Shown: positions 39,301-47,830 of the stretch, in pieces
Layout of the letters: every line of letters starts with the position of its first letter
Numbering within the stretch: position 1 is the stretch's first letter
NCBI GenBank assembly: GCA_018389105.1
Contig: JACATO010000121.1
Span: 3,474,501 to 3,538,500 of the forward strand
From: Nautilus pompilius
Taxonomy: Eukaryota > Mollusca > Cephalopoda > Nautilida > Nautilidae
Direction: 5' to 3'
DNA: 64,000 nt
The notes under the pieces: model-generated
Databases searched by the model: none
Seen by the model: the letters and a program-made list of their open reading frames with translations, nothing else
Told to the model about the DNA's origin: nothing
Position numbers and translations under genes: made by a program

Positions 39301-39969
39301 AAAATTTAGCGGTTAACAAGATTTTCTGAACAGAAGGGACACACAAGATACAATGTGGTCTGGCCTTTTGAAATTTTGAGGGCATTAGACAGCATCTGGA
39401 ACAATAGCACCATCTGACATTAAAAAAAAAGAGAGAGATATTTAAGCTTACAAAGAATAACAGAGATAACAGTCAAGGGAAACTAAGTCAGGCAGTGCTG
39501 CTAAATATTAGATTAAGGATGTCCAATATAATTTGGGGCTTTTTGTAAATGGGTTTGTAAAGTGACTATTCTGGTTATTAAATTGTTTTAAAAAGTTGAC
39601 AATTTAACTTACATCTCTGATGCTGTCATGTTTCTCCAGGTTGTTGATGACATTATACAGATTCAACATGGATTTCTTGGTCAACATGGATTTTTTTACT
39701 GGATTCTGGTTGCAGAAGGTTACAACTGGAAACTGCAGTGTGGAAAATCCAAGGGAAAGTTTTGTGGAGATCGTATAGGAATAGTAGTTCTTCATTAGGT
39801 AAAGCAGGTGATAAAACATGAAGCCAGAAGCAAGTAAAAAAAGACTGATCCAAAACATCCGGATGCTCTGATGTTTGGATTCCTTGATGAACGGAAAGCC
39901 ATTCAGGGAAGTCTTATCCGAAAAATTGATTATAATTTCAGAGTATTTGTTTGAAGTATTTTTTGTCAT
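18155..39969 (-). CDS. DEG/ENaC-family sodium channel subunit, complete 12-exon gene
   Basis: Degenerin/epithelial sodium channels are trimeric, amiloride-sensitive cation channels of the plasma membrane, with two membrane spans and a large cysteine-rich extracellular domain. Exons in transcript order (- strand): 39613-39969, 38411-38553, 37129-37209, 35895-35986, 33770-33933, 33117-33206, 27487-27604, 26384-26459, 21220-21277, 20421-20503, 19499-19574, 18155-18307. All junctions are GT-AG and phases chain exactly; the sum is 1,491 nt, 496 codons plus TAA, near the family's usual 500-600. Span 1 is in exon 1, followed by FPVVTFCNQNP. The extracellular domain has about 16 cysteines, including CGC and CSCDNPC. 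Span 2 has DIGGTLGLWIGMS, with the G-x-S filter. The N-terminal His-Gly motif reads NG (residues 23-24). Subfamily (FaNaC-, ppk- or ASIC-like) and gating stimulus cannot be told. The start ATG could be internal: the frame stays open upstream to an acceptor-like site at 40016. Confidence 0.92.
18795..19040 (+). repeat. Possible tRNA-derived SINE remnant
   Basis: A TAACAGTTAGGTTGTTAAG stretch followed about 15 bases later by ATGTTCAAATTC resembles A-box and B-box spacing of tRNA-derived SINEs. The tail region reads AAGCAAATGGATGG. Interrupted by the poly(G) run. Weak match; no flanking duplication established. Confidence 0.3.
18918..18932. repeat. Poly(G) tract, 15 bases
   Basis: Uninterrupted G run in an otherwise AT-rich region, inside the SINE-like piece in the last DEG/ENaC intron. 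Confidence 0.9.
19499..19574 (-). CDS. DEG/ENaC exon 11: VNIYYENLNYE strand
   Basis: Acceptor TTTCAG and donor GTAAGA. Encodes LNFLSVNIYYENLNYETITE then VPSYE. L-N-(I/V)-Y-(Y/F)-E-x-L-x-Y-E is the conserved strand leading into span 2. Ends phase 0. Confidence 0.93.
20421..20503 (-). CDS. DEG/ENaC exon 10: basic, two-cysteine linker
   Basis: Acceptor ATTTTTAG and donor GTAGGT. Encodes DKLIQKVCKRKGTQICNKLK and NATKRDQ. Low conservation, but phase (0 to 2) and position between exons 9 and 11 fit, and it carries the extra cysteine pair found in some family members. Confidence 0.78.
21220..21277 (-). CDS. DEG/ENaC exon 9: ETTY..SWP motif
   Basis: Acceptor TTTTCAG and donor GTAAGT. Encodes ETTYIKSISGASWPTPMVL. 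Tyr-x-x-x-x-S-x-x-x-W-P is the conserved palm strand after the PC motif. An acceptor two bases further in (start 21275) would break the phase with exon 8. Confidence 0.9.
21528..22100. mobile_element. pogo/Tigger-like MITE, TA-flanked, 573 bp
   Basis: Begins CAGTTGTCCCCCGGTATTCG and ends with the inverse of CAGTCAACCCCTGTG, each flanked by TA (21526-21527 and 22101-22102). CAGT-type ends rich in CGCGG/CGCGA and a TA target duplication are typical of pogo-like elements. Several CGCGAATA-like inverted motifs lie inside both ends. No transposase frame; AT-rich core. It sits in the intron between DEG/ENaC exons 8 and 9. It also contains a chance 82-codon frame on the - strand. Confidence 0.7.
22290..23120 (+). 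pseudogene. Tc1/IS630-like transposase fossil
   Basis: Fragments in changing frames on the + strand: TGSFAKFASFRK near 22330, HVNRNNVESW near 22530, and SCDLTLPEFFLRGA near 22820. They match, in order, the helix-turn-helix, central and C-terminal (D-L-T-P-x-D-F-F-L-W-G-like) parts of a transposase type common in arthropods and other invertebrates. The last motif has lost the second Asp. Many stops. Long open frames on the opposite strand here (22291-22680, 22763-23122) look like shadows. No terminal repeats identified. Confidence 0.5.
23845..25850 (+). pseudogene. hAT transposase fossil (ZMYM1/DUF4371-like)
   Basis: + strand, multiple frames. Near 23850 MSLKSGAVEQIKKKERK resembles the start of ZMYM1-like transposases; EHENSDEHQAA (about 24,415) is the end of the TTF-type zinc finger; IDKCHGQSYNNASNMS then HYIGLQN (about 24,820-24,890) is the D-x-x-x-G-Q-x-Y-D-x-A-x-x-M block; and SLKLVGSHNASC near 24,950 matches the following conserved block. 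The D of the Y-D-N-A motif is N here. Stops and shifts throughout. Lies in the intron between exons 8 and 9, antisense to the channel gene. Confidence 0.65.
26384..26459 (-). CDS. DEG/ENaC exon 8: CSCDNPC motif
   Basis: Acceptor CTTTCAG and donor GTAAGT. Encodes FKCMFNVKKKYAEQELACSC and DNPC. The C-x-C-x-x-P-C motif is diagnostic. The last two bases plus the first of exon 9 make Thr. Confidence 0.92.
26460..27486 (-). other. Intron between DEG/ENaC exons 7 and 8
   Basis: 1.03 kb AT-rich intron with no recognised element. Confidence 0.5.
27487..27604 (-). CDS. DEG/ENaC exon 7: CENLCEMKLIEEKCGC
   Basis: Acceptor TTTTGTAG and donor GTGGGT. Encodes ICENLCEMKLIEEKCGCYER and a C near the end (KPCGHK). 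C-x(3)-C-x(8)-C-x-C is the family's cysteine signature. Phase 0 start, ends one base into a Glu codon. Confidence 0.92.
28320..30030 (-). pseudogene. hAT transposase fossil (THAP12/PRKRIR-like type)
   Basis: - strand fragments: ISTQIQNELMHFIDYKLIAK (about 29,440-29,500), then ARFFSLIA-like and TTNISRKVQTDLE in shifted frames, and YLLPHKMHVTDTKG followed by LSSLESFQAELD (about 28,380-28,490). The order matches DUF4371 then the hAT dimerisation region. Numerous stops. It lies in the intron between DEG/ENaC exons 6 and 7, same strand as the channel. The + strand frames here (28329-28607, 29535-29891) are shadows. Confidence 0.55.
30455..30640 (+). repeat. Possible tRNA-derived SINE remnant
   Basis: AGTGCCTAGTGGCTAGCACC looks like an A-box region, followed at tRNA spacing by GCTGTGGTTAGCCC, a decayed B-box, then GGGCAAGGCATCAACC. 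Weak but suggestive. The rest of the 5.5-kb intron around it (30,640-33,116) has no recognised element. Confidence 0.35.
33117..33206 (-). CDS. DEG/ENaC exon 6: RLGRPYGSC motif
   Basis: Acceptor TTTTTCAG and donor GTATGT. Exactly 30 codons encoding ISRLGRPYGSCADSE and YSVEYSRA. R-L-x-x-P-Y-G-x-C is the conserved start of the thumb-proximal cysteine region. Confidence 0.9.
33770..33933 (-). CDS. DEG/ENaC exon 5: GL-x-L ... PFP beta-strand region
   Basis: Acceptor TTTATAG and donor GTAAAT. Encodes LHLIFFTENSEFLPIFSTQY then GMQIEISPPG, FPFPKDKG and FQTNIGIKM. Matches the conserved extracellular strand pair with P-F-P and a following I-G-I. Two-base start, phase 0 end. Confidence 0.9.
33934..35894 (-). 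other. Intron between DEG/ENaC exons 4 and 5
   Basis: 1.96 kb intron, about half occupied by a Tc1-like transposon remnant. The remainder (33,934-34,410 and 35,450-35,894) shows nothing recognisable. Confidence 0.6.
34420..35450 (-). pseudogene. Tc1-like transposon fossil
   Basis: Left edge has AGTACTGTACAAAAGTCAAC, close to the usual Tc1-type terminal repeat (AGTACTGTGCAAAAG). Reading the - strand, frames give TVQPSRIAQMVLEEF (helix-turn-helix region), ICGSISFHQRTPFHCF (the W-G-G-I-S region) and EPNKHLWDEI (P-I-E-H-L-W-D region with Glu lost). The catalytic Q-D-N-A-R-P-H region is scrambled by shifts. The partner terminal repeat was not found. Confidence 0.6.
35895..35986 (-). CDS. DEG/ENaC exon 4: YGNCY motif
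   Basis: Acceptor TTTCAG and donor GTAAGA. Encodes FPSLEYGNCYSLN, the conserved F-x-x-x-x-Y-G-N-C-(Y/F) motif. Completes a Lys codon at its start and ends one base into a Gly codon. Confidence 0.92.
37129..37209 (-). CDS. DEG/ENaC exon 3: GHQIDDMLLSC finger motif
   Basis: Acceptor TTTTTTTAG and donor GTAAGT. Encodes RINIGHQIDDMLLSCSYDGH then ICSSK. I/L-G-H-x-x-x-D-M-L-x-x-C is a hallmark of the DEG/ENaC extracellular domain. 81 nt, phase 2 to 2. Confidence 0.9.
38019..38039. repeat. (AT)n microsatellite
   Basis: Interrupted AT dinucleotide run in intron 2 of the channel gene. Confidence 0.85.
38411..38553 (-). CDS. DEG/ENaC exon 2: acidic extracellular segment
   Basis: Acceptor TTTACAG and donor GTAAGT. 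Encodes KVTTPYFVQSTTDSELDLYD and an acidic stretch ending YYFSFLDK. Variable region of the family; included because phases match exon 1 (0) and exon 3 (2). Confidence 0.8.
39613..39969 (-). CDS. DEG/ENaC exon 1: cytoplasmic N terminus, span 1
   Basis: 119 codons. ATG at 39967-39969, donor GTAAGT. Cytoplasmic head contains TSLNGFPFI, where the family normally has His-Gly. Span 1 runs roughly residues 38-60 (FWISLFLLASGFMFYHLLYL). FPVVTFCNQNP follows, the conserved post-span-1 motif. Confidence 0.9.
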
Positions 39970-40016
39970 TCTTTCTTCCTTTCTTCTTGTGGAAGCACAC
40001 CTGCCTTGTCCTGATC
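39970..40016 (-). other. 5' leader or coding extension of the DEG/ENaC gene
   Basis: Upstream of the ATG, TTTCTCACAG looks like a splice acceptor with the exon beginning at 40016. The 47 nt between are open in the channel's frame and end in a purine-rich run. Either this is 5' UTR or the true start lies in an exon further upstream. Confidence 0.45.
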
Positions 40017-40861
40017 CTGTGAGAAATTAGACGAATGTAACAGTAAAGGCGATAAAAGCTGGTCTGGCCAGACTGGGACAGGGAGATCTGTCACCATCTG
40101 CTATTTCTGGCTGATCCAGTATTGAAAAATCTTCAAAAAAACAAAAATCAAAAAAAAAAAGGATGCTTCAAGTTAAAACAGGAGGGTGGGTTTGTATCAT
40201 GTTTCTTAAAATTCTGAAATGTTTTGTTTGGCACCAGCCTAACAGACATTGCTATACCTTAGGTAGCTTTATACCAATACAGACAGATACAACATAGAGA
40301 ATAAGTCAATAGAATTTTAACGAAATCTCAGATCTGTTTAGCATATGGGACATAGGTGTTTTTTTGTTGTTTTTTTTAAGTATAATCTGTGACACTTTCT
40401 CAAACATTGCACTATGATAATTAAGTCCCCATCCCAGGCTCATTAAGTTAGATTGTATACACCATTTACATTCTTTGTGAAATTGAAATTATTTTTTCTG
40501 GTTTATAATTTCTATATGAAACTGTATCAGAATTTTTGTATATTTTGAAGAATGAACTGTTAACCATAACAGTTGTGCCTGCATAAAACTTATACTATAA
40601 GCTATCATCTTAAAATATGGATATTCATAAATACCATACCATTTAGGCTTCGACAACCTATTGAGCTATTTGAAGATATTTCTGTAATTGCTAATAAGTT
40701 TACCCAATTCACGTTTTGAATAGATTTAACACCACTATTCCAAGCAGGAAACAGTACCCCAAAAAACTTGTATCTGTGGCACCTAAAGAAGTTAAAATAG
40801 CTTTTCCAATATTCAAGAGTTGTTAAACAGCTTTAAAAAAAGCATCAATTTTTAACTTAAC

Positions 40862-41014
40862 CAATATTTTGTGTATCTTCATAAAAATTTTCATTAAATC
40901 TGTCTTTTGGTTGAAAAGATGCCATAACATTATCTGCAAATTTTAGATGTTCAGTTTGATTAAAATTAATACCAGAAAATAGATCCATAAAGAACAGGTA
41001 AACATCCATTTTGC
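40862..41014 (-). pseudogene. 50-codon open frame in Polinton block, unknown
   Basis: ATG to TAA frame containing LKFADNVMASFQPKDRF. It lies just downstream of the possible capsid remnant on the same strand. I do not recognise it; it may be a capsid C-terminal piece or chance. Confidence 0.25.
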
Positions 41015-41479
41015 TTCCTGATGTTATATTTGTGACATGCTAAGTTTTAAATTAAGACCTTTACCCTATCAATTCTCTTTTTTTGTTGTCGTCTCCTTGT
41101 ATTTATAACTCAGTCTCTCAAAACAATGATAAATCCTGGGTATTTGCAGGACAATTTTAGTCAAAAGCATACTTAAACTTTACAACAGCTAAGCTATTTT
41201 TTCAACTTTCTGACTGTCTGCTTACATCAAAAACAGTCAAAGAATAAAGTTCTTTAAATTCATCAATAGGTCACCAAAACCACATCATTTTTCCATAAAG
41301 CTTATGTTTAAAGTTCACCATTTTAAAAATAAATTCTACTAAAATGAATTCTTCTAAAATCCAGATTTGGATCAAGTGCAGGATATCATCAGTATTTATA
41401 AGAACATAAGCATTGATAACTGAACAGTTTGAAATCCTAATGCACTTTATCTTATCTGGGCTTTTTTATTGCTTTTGCA

Positions 41480-41920
41480 TTATAATATCAATTTCTGCCC
41501 CAGGATTATAAATTTGACTCAGTTCTAGATTCATACTCATGAAACTCATATTTATTTATAGCCTCATCAATAATTAAATCTATGCCTTTACATTCTATTT
41601 AATATACTAAAATTTATAAATAATCCAGTTGATTTTATAATGAGCTTAGCTGATTTTCTGAAATACTTTCCCCATCTTTATTAACTTTAAAAGTCTTTTT
41701 TTTTTCTTTTGTGTGTTCCTGATTTAGCAGTTAAAGTATTTTTTGTCTTAAAAAGGAAATAGATTTGATTTGTGAATTACTAAAATTATTATTTGTTTTG
41801 GGCTGACCTTTTAAAGAATCATAAACTTTTCTAACTTTAATAATAATTTCAGGATTATCTTCAATAGCTTTTAATATTTTTGGAGTATTATAAACGTATA
41901 TAGTCATTCTGTTAAATGAC
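41480..41920 (-). pseudogene. Possible Polinton major capsid remnant
   Basis: - strand pieces: IYVYNTPKILKAIEDNPEII (about 41,850-41,910), then INKYEFHEYESRTESN with a frame change to NPGAEIDIIM (about 41,490-41,570). The latter resembles the N-terminal E-Y-x-P-x-x-x-x-x-x-N-N-P-G-E-I segment of Polinton-type double jelly-roll capsids. Decayed beyond this. Based on one short motif and its neighbours. Confidence 0.35.
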
Positions 41921-41929
41921 TTTTTATAT

Positions 41930-41990
41930 CAATCAATACTCTTTACAATATATTTTTTCAACTCTCTTCTTTCTCTTAGGCATAATTTTT
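41930..41990 (-). pseudogene. Very basic short open frame between capsid remnants
   Basis: Begins MPKRKKRVEKYIVKSID and stops. A small lysine/arginine-rich protein between penton and capsid genes would fit some Polintons, but this could be the decayed start of the next gene. Confidence 0.2.
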
Positions 41991-42009
41991 TTTAAATCTA
42001 ACTTTCCTT

Positions 42010-42560
42010 AAACAAGTTTAATTTGTCTCAAATGCAATCTAAGTGATATAACTTCATTTTGGAGATCTATACTGTGATCCACATTTGAATACTTAAATTA
42101 AAATTTCTATTAACTGGTAAATAAACAATATTTTTTTGTGTTTTTTAACTATTTTATATGCAGGTGAAACATTTGAAAAAAAAAATATAGTGTTTGAGAG
42201 CTATGTCTTTTAATTTGTTAACCTTTTATTAAATTACAATGCGCAAAAACATAATTAACTGATAAAATACTAACTGGATTAACTGGATTATCACTTTCAT
42301 TATAACCAGAAGATAAAGTTTTAGTGTTAAATCCTAACAGTGTTCTTAAACTATTCTCTATGGTAAAATCAACCGTATAGTGATAACTATTAACAATAAT
42401 ACATTTGAGAATAGCACTATTAGCTTTGATGGTATTATAATATTCTTTAATTTTTGAATCCCAATAATTGTTATTTTTTGTCTTTGAATTTTGCTGCTAA
42501 TTTGTGAGCTTATATGATCCTGTATCTAAAATTATTGTGATCCAAGTAGTTCGATTAACA
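42010..42560 (-). pseudogene. Polinton penton-like (minor capsid) remnant
   Basis: - strand. Frames contain ILDTGSYKLTN, then a 70-codon open stretch with DFTIENSLRTLLGFN and SGYNESDNPVN, later AYKIVKK-like, and finally SIDLQNEVISLRLHLRQI before a stop near 42,010. This order (G-S-Y, S-x-x-x-L-G-F, N-P-V-N, closing (D/E)-x-(I/L)-x-L-R-x-H) matches the penton-like protein of Polintons. Broken by stops and shifts in the second half. Confidence 0.6.
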
Positions 42561-42659
42561 GCACCACATTTTTTTTAAAAAAAAAAAAAAAAAATTTGTA
42601 TTATTAAATTTTAAAAAGCATAATACATCTCAAGATTATTCAAAGGAATTTTGTGTTGT

Positions 42660-43550
42660 TTTATAGAATTAAATTTAGTGGGTTAAAATCTGTATTTTTT
42701 AATGATATGACAAAACTTTGGATTTACAAAGTGCTACACACTTTTTCATATCGTATTCAATAGTTAATGTATTTATAGTGTTTAAAAAATCAGTTTTATC
42801 TTGATTAAAAATTGTATTTACTTTATTAAAATGATTTCCAGCTTGTTTAGATGCTAAAAGCAAACTAGGTTTTCAAATTAACTGACTGGAATTTGAGGAT
42901 AAAAACTCCACTCTAAAACTTGTACCAACAACGTATGACTGTCTTGTAGTCTGTAATCTAAACTGTCATAGTCTTAAATTAATCTTTTGCCAGACATTTA
43001 ACGGTTCCTTTTTATCTCGGCTCAGGAGCAATATATTTGTTCCATTTAAAATTTTTACTTGAACTTATTCCTTTCTGTTAAAGCAACATTGTTGTGATAA
43101 ATAGCTGAACCGTATATTAAAATTGTAAAATAATTTTAATAACTTCTTCAGTAAGAATATTTTAAAGTGGTTTTGATTTAGCTGAAGGTTCCCATAGTTT
43201 TATAGTTACCATCAGTATTAGCCCATTAGGAATTAGATAGTAGATAATCCAATTGAACATGTGTTAGATTTTTTGCGTTGTAAAGCAAATACAGACTGAT
43301 CTTACCTTAAAAGCTAAACAATCTGCCATCTACTTCTGTTTTAGAAAGACCACTATTGATTTTTAAAGGTGGATAAACTGAAGATATTGATAAAGAAACA
43401 GGTGAATCGAAAGATTCCAAAAGCTCTACAAGAAATACTTCTGTTGGTATTAATTTTTGAGGAGTTAAATGTACTACTTTTAGGTTTTGAGAGGTCTGGA
43501 GCAGCGGGTAAAGGTAACTGCATTTTTGTATTCATAAACCACTGAAATAA
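42660..43550 (-). pseudogene. Unassigned decayed coding-like stretch in Polinton
   Basis: Between ATPase and penton remnants on the - strand. A 60-codon frame (43353-43535) starts MNTKMQLPLPAAPDL, and pieces such as SYDSLDYRLQDSHTL follow. By position this would be a Polinton structural gene, but I recognise no motif. Confidence 0.3.
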
Positions 43551-43959
43551 TTATTGTTGTTTGGCATTAAAATCTTGCTCACTCGTTTTTTCACCAAGAA
43601 ACTGTTTTAATTCTTTTTTTAAATATCAAATCCTTAAATTTTTTTAATCTCTTCTCTTTTTAAATCTTTTTTTTTTTAAATGTCATCTAATATATATATA
43701 TAAAAAATCAATCAAGCAATGCACCCTGTAAGTGAAGCTTCCAACATGTGCAACTTCCTACAGAATCATTAGATGGGATAATAAAACCATCAAACTTTGA
43801 ATGCTACTTTCCATTATATGCATTACATGATTTGTCTGTAATGACAAATCCATGAATCTAACTCCCAACATTTTCTGTAAAATTTTAAAATTCATCAAGA
43901 AACCACATCATCCTAAATATGTTGGAGGCCTTTTGTAGATAACGGAAAGATAACAACTT

Positions 43960-44420
43960 TGAACTACTTCTGATAGTTTGTAGTAGTTTTGGGAAATATA
44001 AAAGATTTCAATATTATTATGTCTACCCCTAGTATTAAATGACTTGGAGTTTGTCACACACAAGGTAATTAAAAAACAAACACATTTTTAAATTTTGAAT
44101 TATCTTTTTGAATCTGGAATATCGTTTTTTCAAAGTATTCTACACCTATTTCTTGTTGGCTTTTTTTGCTGCCTCACCAATTATTTCACAAATATGTCAT
44201 GCATATACATTTTCAATTTTTAATGCATTTTAAAATATCACCTGTCATTTATTCAGCTTATTAGCAAACCCACTTTTTATTATTTATTCAAAGATGATGT
44301 AAATATTTTCTAAAAACTTATATTTAGAATAATCTAAACCCTGGATCTAATAACAAATGCAAATGTAGTGGTTTTACTGCATCCATTTTCTCTTATAATT
44401 ATTAATCCACATATTAGGTA
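43960..44420 (-). pseudogene. Polinton packaging ATPase (A32/FtsK-like) remnant
   Basis: - strand. IIRENGCSKTTTFAF at about 44,362-44,400 is a degraded Walker A (G-C-G-K-T-T expected; the second Gly is Ser). About 110 codons further, in another frame, FNTRGRHNNIEIFYISQNYY (about 43,980-44,040) matches the conserved T-R-G-R-H-N-N-x-(D/E)-x-(F/Y)-Y-(I/L)-x-Q-x-Y block of these ATPases. This pair of motifs is the strongest evidence for a Polinton here. Confidence 0.65.
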
Positions 44421-45805
44421 ATAAACATTTGTGATTTTAAGTTTTAAATTCATTCAATTTAATTTTTTAGTTTCTGGCTCACTTTCACAGTCACTTCCTT
44501 CTCTAATCTCTAGATATGAGAAGAAACATCTTCATTATCATTATATTAATCAATTTCACTATCTACAGAATCATCAATACAACCTTCTAATGATTTTAAA
44601 GTAGGATCTGATGAATCTGAAGAAAAAGATTCAGCAAAAAATACACTTTCTTGTAGTTCTGAATTTAGACTCTTTTACATATCAAAAAATGAGTAAAAAC
44701 CATTGTTTAAAATACAAAACCGAAGAATGTGTGTGAAATTTATGAGAAAAATAGAAACTGTTGTTTCAAGTGGGTGATGTGCAGTTTTGGGCTAAATATC
44801 CTGGTGAAAAATATTTACTGGAATATAATTACTGTGATCCAGAAACACGACGATCACATTTAAAATTAAATCCAGATTTTTTTCAGCAAAATTTGTGAAG
44901 AATCTAATGATAAAGCCAATTGAGTCTGCTATAAACATGATCCAAGATATAGAGATGGTGATTCCACAAGCAACTTTGCTGGTATTAGCAGACAGAAAGC
45001 CTATATATTAGATCGTTTCAAAAGTTTAGTCGGTTTTTATATTATGTTAATTTTGGGTTCACTTTTTGCATGCCTGTGAAGGTGTATGTAGGTAAGTTAC
45101 ATATCAATTTGTAGCGTGCGCTTTGGGATACATTATGCAAAACCTACGTTTCTAAAAATCAAAAAATGGATATTTGTTTCAGGCAGGATATAAAATATGA
45201 AAAATTGATCACTGCACAATTTTCACACCCTATGTTCTGGCCGTGACTGGCTCCAACAATTATTCTGACCAACCATGCATGCTACCATGTGTCTATTATT
45301 GATTGAAAGTATATTATGATTACCACAGAAAACCATGATTATGATTACTTTTATCACTTAAGTCTTAGATGTGTGTATCTTCTAATTGTACAAGACAGTG
45401 AGAGATTACACTTGATTATCATTTGAAAAAATATTTAAAAAACAAACAAATATTTCAGTAAAAAGGTATACACTTTAACAAATAGATTACACATAGATTA
45501 CAAACATTTTAGCTCTAAATAGTAAAAAATTGGTACATGTTTCGAAATATTCATCAGAAATGCCATTCAATGGCATCCATAGAAAAATTATCTGGTTTTT
45601 CTTACAACACAATGGCTGGTCCAAGTTTAACCATAAACAACAACTTTATAACACAAACAGAACACCTGTATATAGTTAATTATTAGTGTCAATGTCATAA
45701 TTCTTAGAAGGAAAAGTGCAAAAATCTTAGTTCAGAAAGTTTTCTTGTATCTCTTCTCAGCCTTTTCTGTCAGGTCATTTTGGTCTAATTCAAATGTGTT
45801 TGAAA

Positions 45806-47830
45806 CTATTTTTTTTGTAACCCTTTTCTGAGTTGCTGTCTGCTTTGCTTTTTATTTAGCCAATATAAGGTAGCAGGCCTTGGGTCAAAGTTGGCTAACA
45901 CTGGCATATTCATCTTTATGTACACATAATTTGTGATTGTAGAATTTTGTAGGAGAGATCTGCCAGGTGGTTTTAACAAATTGTATGAGGATATCAGACA
46001 TTCACAGTCAGCAGACTGTGGTTTGCATACAAGAATTCTGCTCAAGACCTTTGATAAAGTAGAAAACTCATCCCATCCACATATGATTTATAGAATTTGC
46101 TTGCATGACTTTTCAGTACCCTGATATTTTTGTCTTATTGTATCATATTGATCTGCCAGTTCTGCCAAATCTGTGTCAGGACCGACACCTTCATGGACAT
46201 TATGAATGTCCTCATCAGTTGCTGTCAGCTTGCAGAAGACAGTCATGTTGTCTGTGAATTGGTCAGATATAGCAAGTTAAAACCAGTTGGACATGAAGTT
46301 TTCAATGGAACAAATTACTTTATTACAAAGGGCACTAAAACTTCTGCCATCTGTGACAAATTGATTTCTTTTATCAGTCCTCCTTTCTTTCATCCACAGA
46401 GATACATTTTTCAGTGTTAGCTCTGTTTCAGTGAGTTCAGAGTACAGTGCTTTCTCCCAACCTCCCAGTAGTGGTTTCTCCACAAGGCGCTTGAGTATTT
46501 TGATAAAGACCTGAATTTTTTGTACAAGGTCCACAATTGTAATACTGTCAGACTTAAGCCTGTGCTGAAAATTCTTCAACGAAAACAGAACATCTGCTGT
46601 GAAGCACATCAGTCGCAAATTGTCTACATCAGTAAGAAATTTCCTGAAGCCTTTAGCTTGGTTTACATCACTCTGTTGTGAATATGTAACTGATGCTTTT
46701 CATGAAACCAGATCAGCATCCACAAGATTCAAAACAAATTCTGCCCATCTCACTTCAAGCCATTGGGGAAATTGCTTTAGAGGGAATGAACCAGTTGTTC
46801 CAATTTTCTCCTGCTCTGAAATTTGTCGTGGTGACGAGTGAAAAAAATTGGCAATTCCATCAGCCTTTTAATCATATGTTGAATTTCTGCAACTGACTTG
46901 CAGATGTCCTTGAATGCAAGTGCCGAGGTATGTACTGTGCATACTGATTTCAACATAGGATACTCCACACCGAGCTCCTCTCTCATAGAATCCAGCAGTG
47001 CTCATAAGCCTTTGTGTCTCCCTGTGTTCTTGTTCTCTCCATCAGTTGTTATATGATTTATGTTTTTTAGAACATTAAACTCTATAAACTGCTCTGTGCC
47101 TTTGAAAAGGGCTTGCACATACCCTGCTGCACCATATTCAGTTACTTCACCAATTCCCAAGAAAAGTGTGCCTTCTTTACCATGACTGTCTATAATTTTC
47201 AGTAACAGAAACTGATTTTCCTTCTGCATTCTATCAGCTGAAGCATCGTATCTGAAGGAGGCAGCTTGAACTGAGGAGATTTGCTGTCGGAATCGATCTA
47301 GATCACTTTGGACAAAAAGCTTCCAAGAGTTCATTGTGAAAAACCAAGATTGATGTATTGAAGATCAAAATCAGTAGCATCATATGAAGTGAATGGCTTA
47401 TTACAGTCGAACAGCTTCTGCATTTCAGAAGCTACTATCCTAGATGGTCAGTTGTTTGCAGCAAGTGTAAGTGTCTTGGCATCATTATACACATGATACA
47501 TCCATCCACCAATTCTGTCACAAAGTTGTTTGTTTGCATTGCTTCAGATGCCTTTTCAACTTCATTTAATGAAGAAATTTGCTTTGCTTTCAAACATGTT
47601 TGATGAACATCACTCTGGATGTGATTTTAAAAAACTTCTTTTCGATATTCTGTTCCCTCTTCTGTGCATTTGGCAGGCAGTCGGTTGTGATAACTTTCAC
47701 GCCTTGCTGTTCCAGTATTGTCAATACATAGTCTACATCTTACTCTCTTCCGAGACACTTTCCTTGTGACTGGCAGGTATATCTCCAGATATTTCAGGGA
47801 TTTCATGAAATCCCCGGTTTTACATTCTCA
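45806..47830 (-). pseudogene. hAT-superfamily transposase (ZNF862/KIAA1586-like), recently broken
   Basis: Nearly full length on the - strand. N-terminal zinc finger with VRCRLCIDN and a following SDVHQTCLKAKQISSL (about 47,560-47,760); SDLDRFRQQISSVQAASFRY (about 47,260-47,310); ITTDGENKNTGRHKGL (catalytic D region, about 47,005-47,050); and a C-terminal hAT dimerisation region, CECLISSYNLLKPPGRSLL then MPVLANFDPRPATLYWL (about 45,860-46,000). Breaks: a TGA near 46,996, a frameshift between about 46,620 and 46,780, a TAA near 46,270 and a shift near 47,430. Far less decayed than the other hAT fossils in the window. Confidence 0.7.

Larger units (their letters stand above)
35987..39612 (-). 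other. Introns 1-3 of the DEG/ENaC gene
   Basis: Intron 3 (35987-37128) contains a GC-richer block at about 36,840-37,060 that I cannot assign. Intron 2 (37210-38410) has an (AT)n run at 38019-38039. Intron 1 (38554-39612) has a (TC)n/(TCAC)n tract near 39030-39055. No transposase motif recognised in any of them. Confidence 0.5.

Noticed and set aside
40372..40400. AGTATAATCTGTGACACTTT as a possible Polinton terminal repeat start
   Set aside because: Polinton ends often begin AGTAT, but no inverted partner was found at 53.6-56 kb, so a single 20-base match is not enough.
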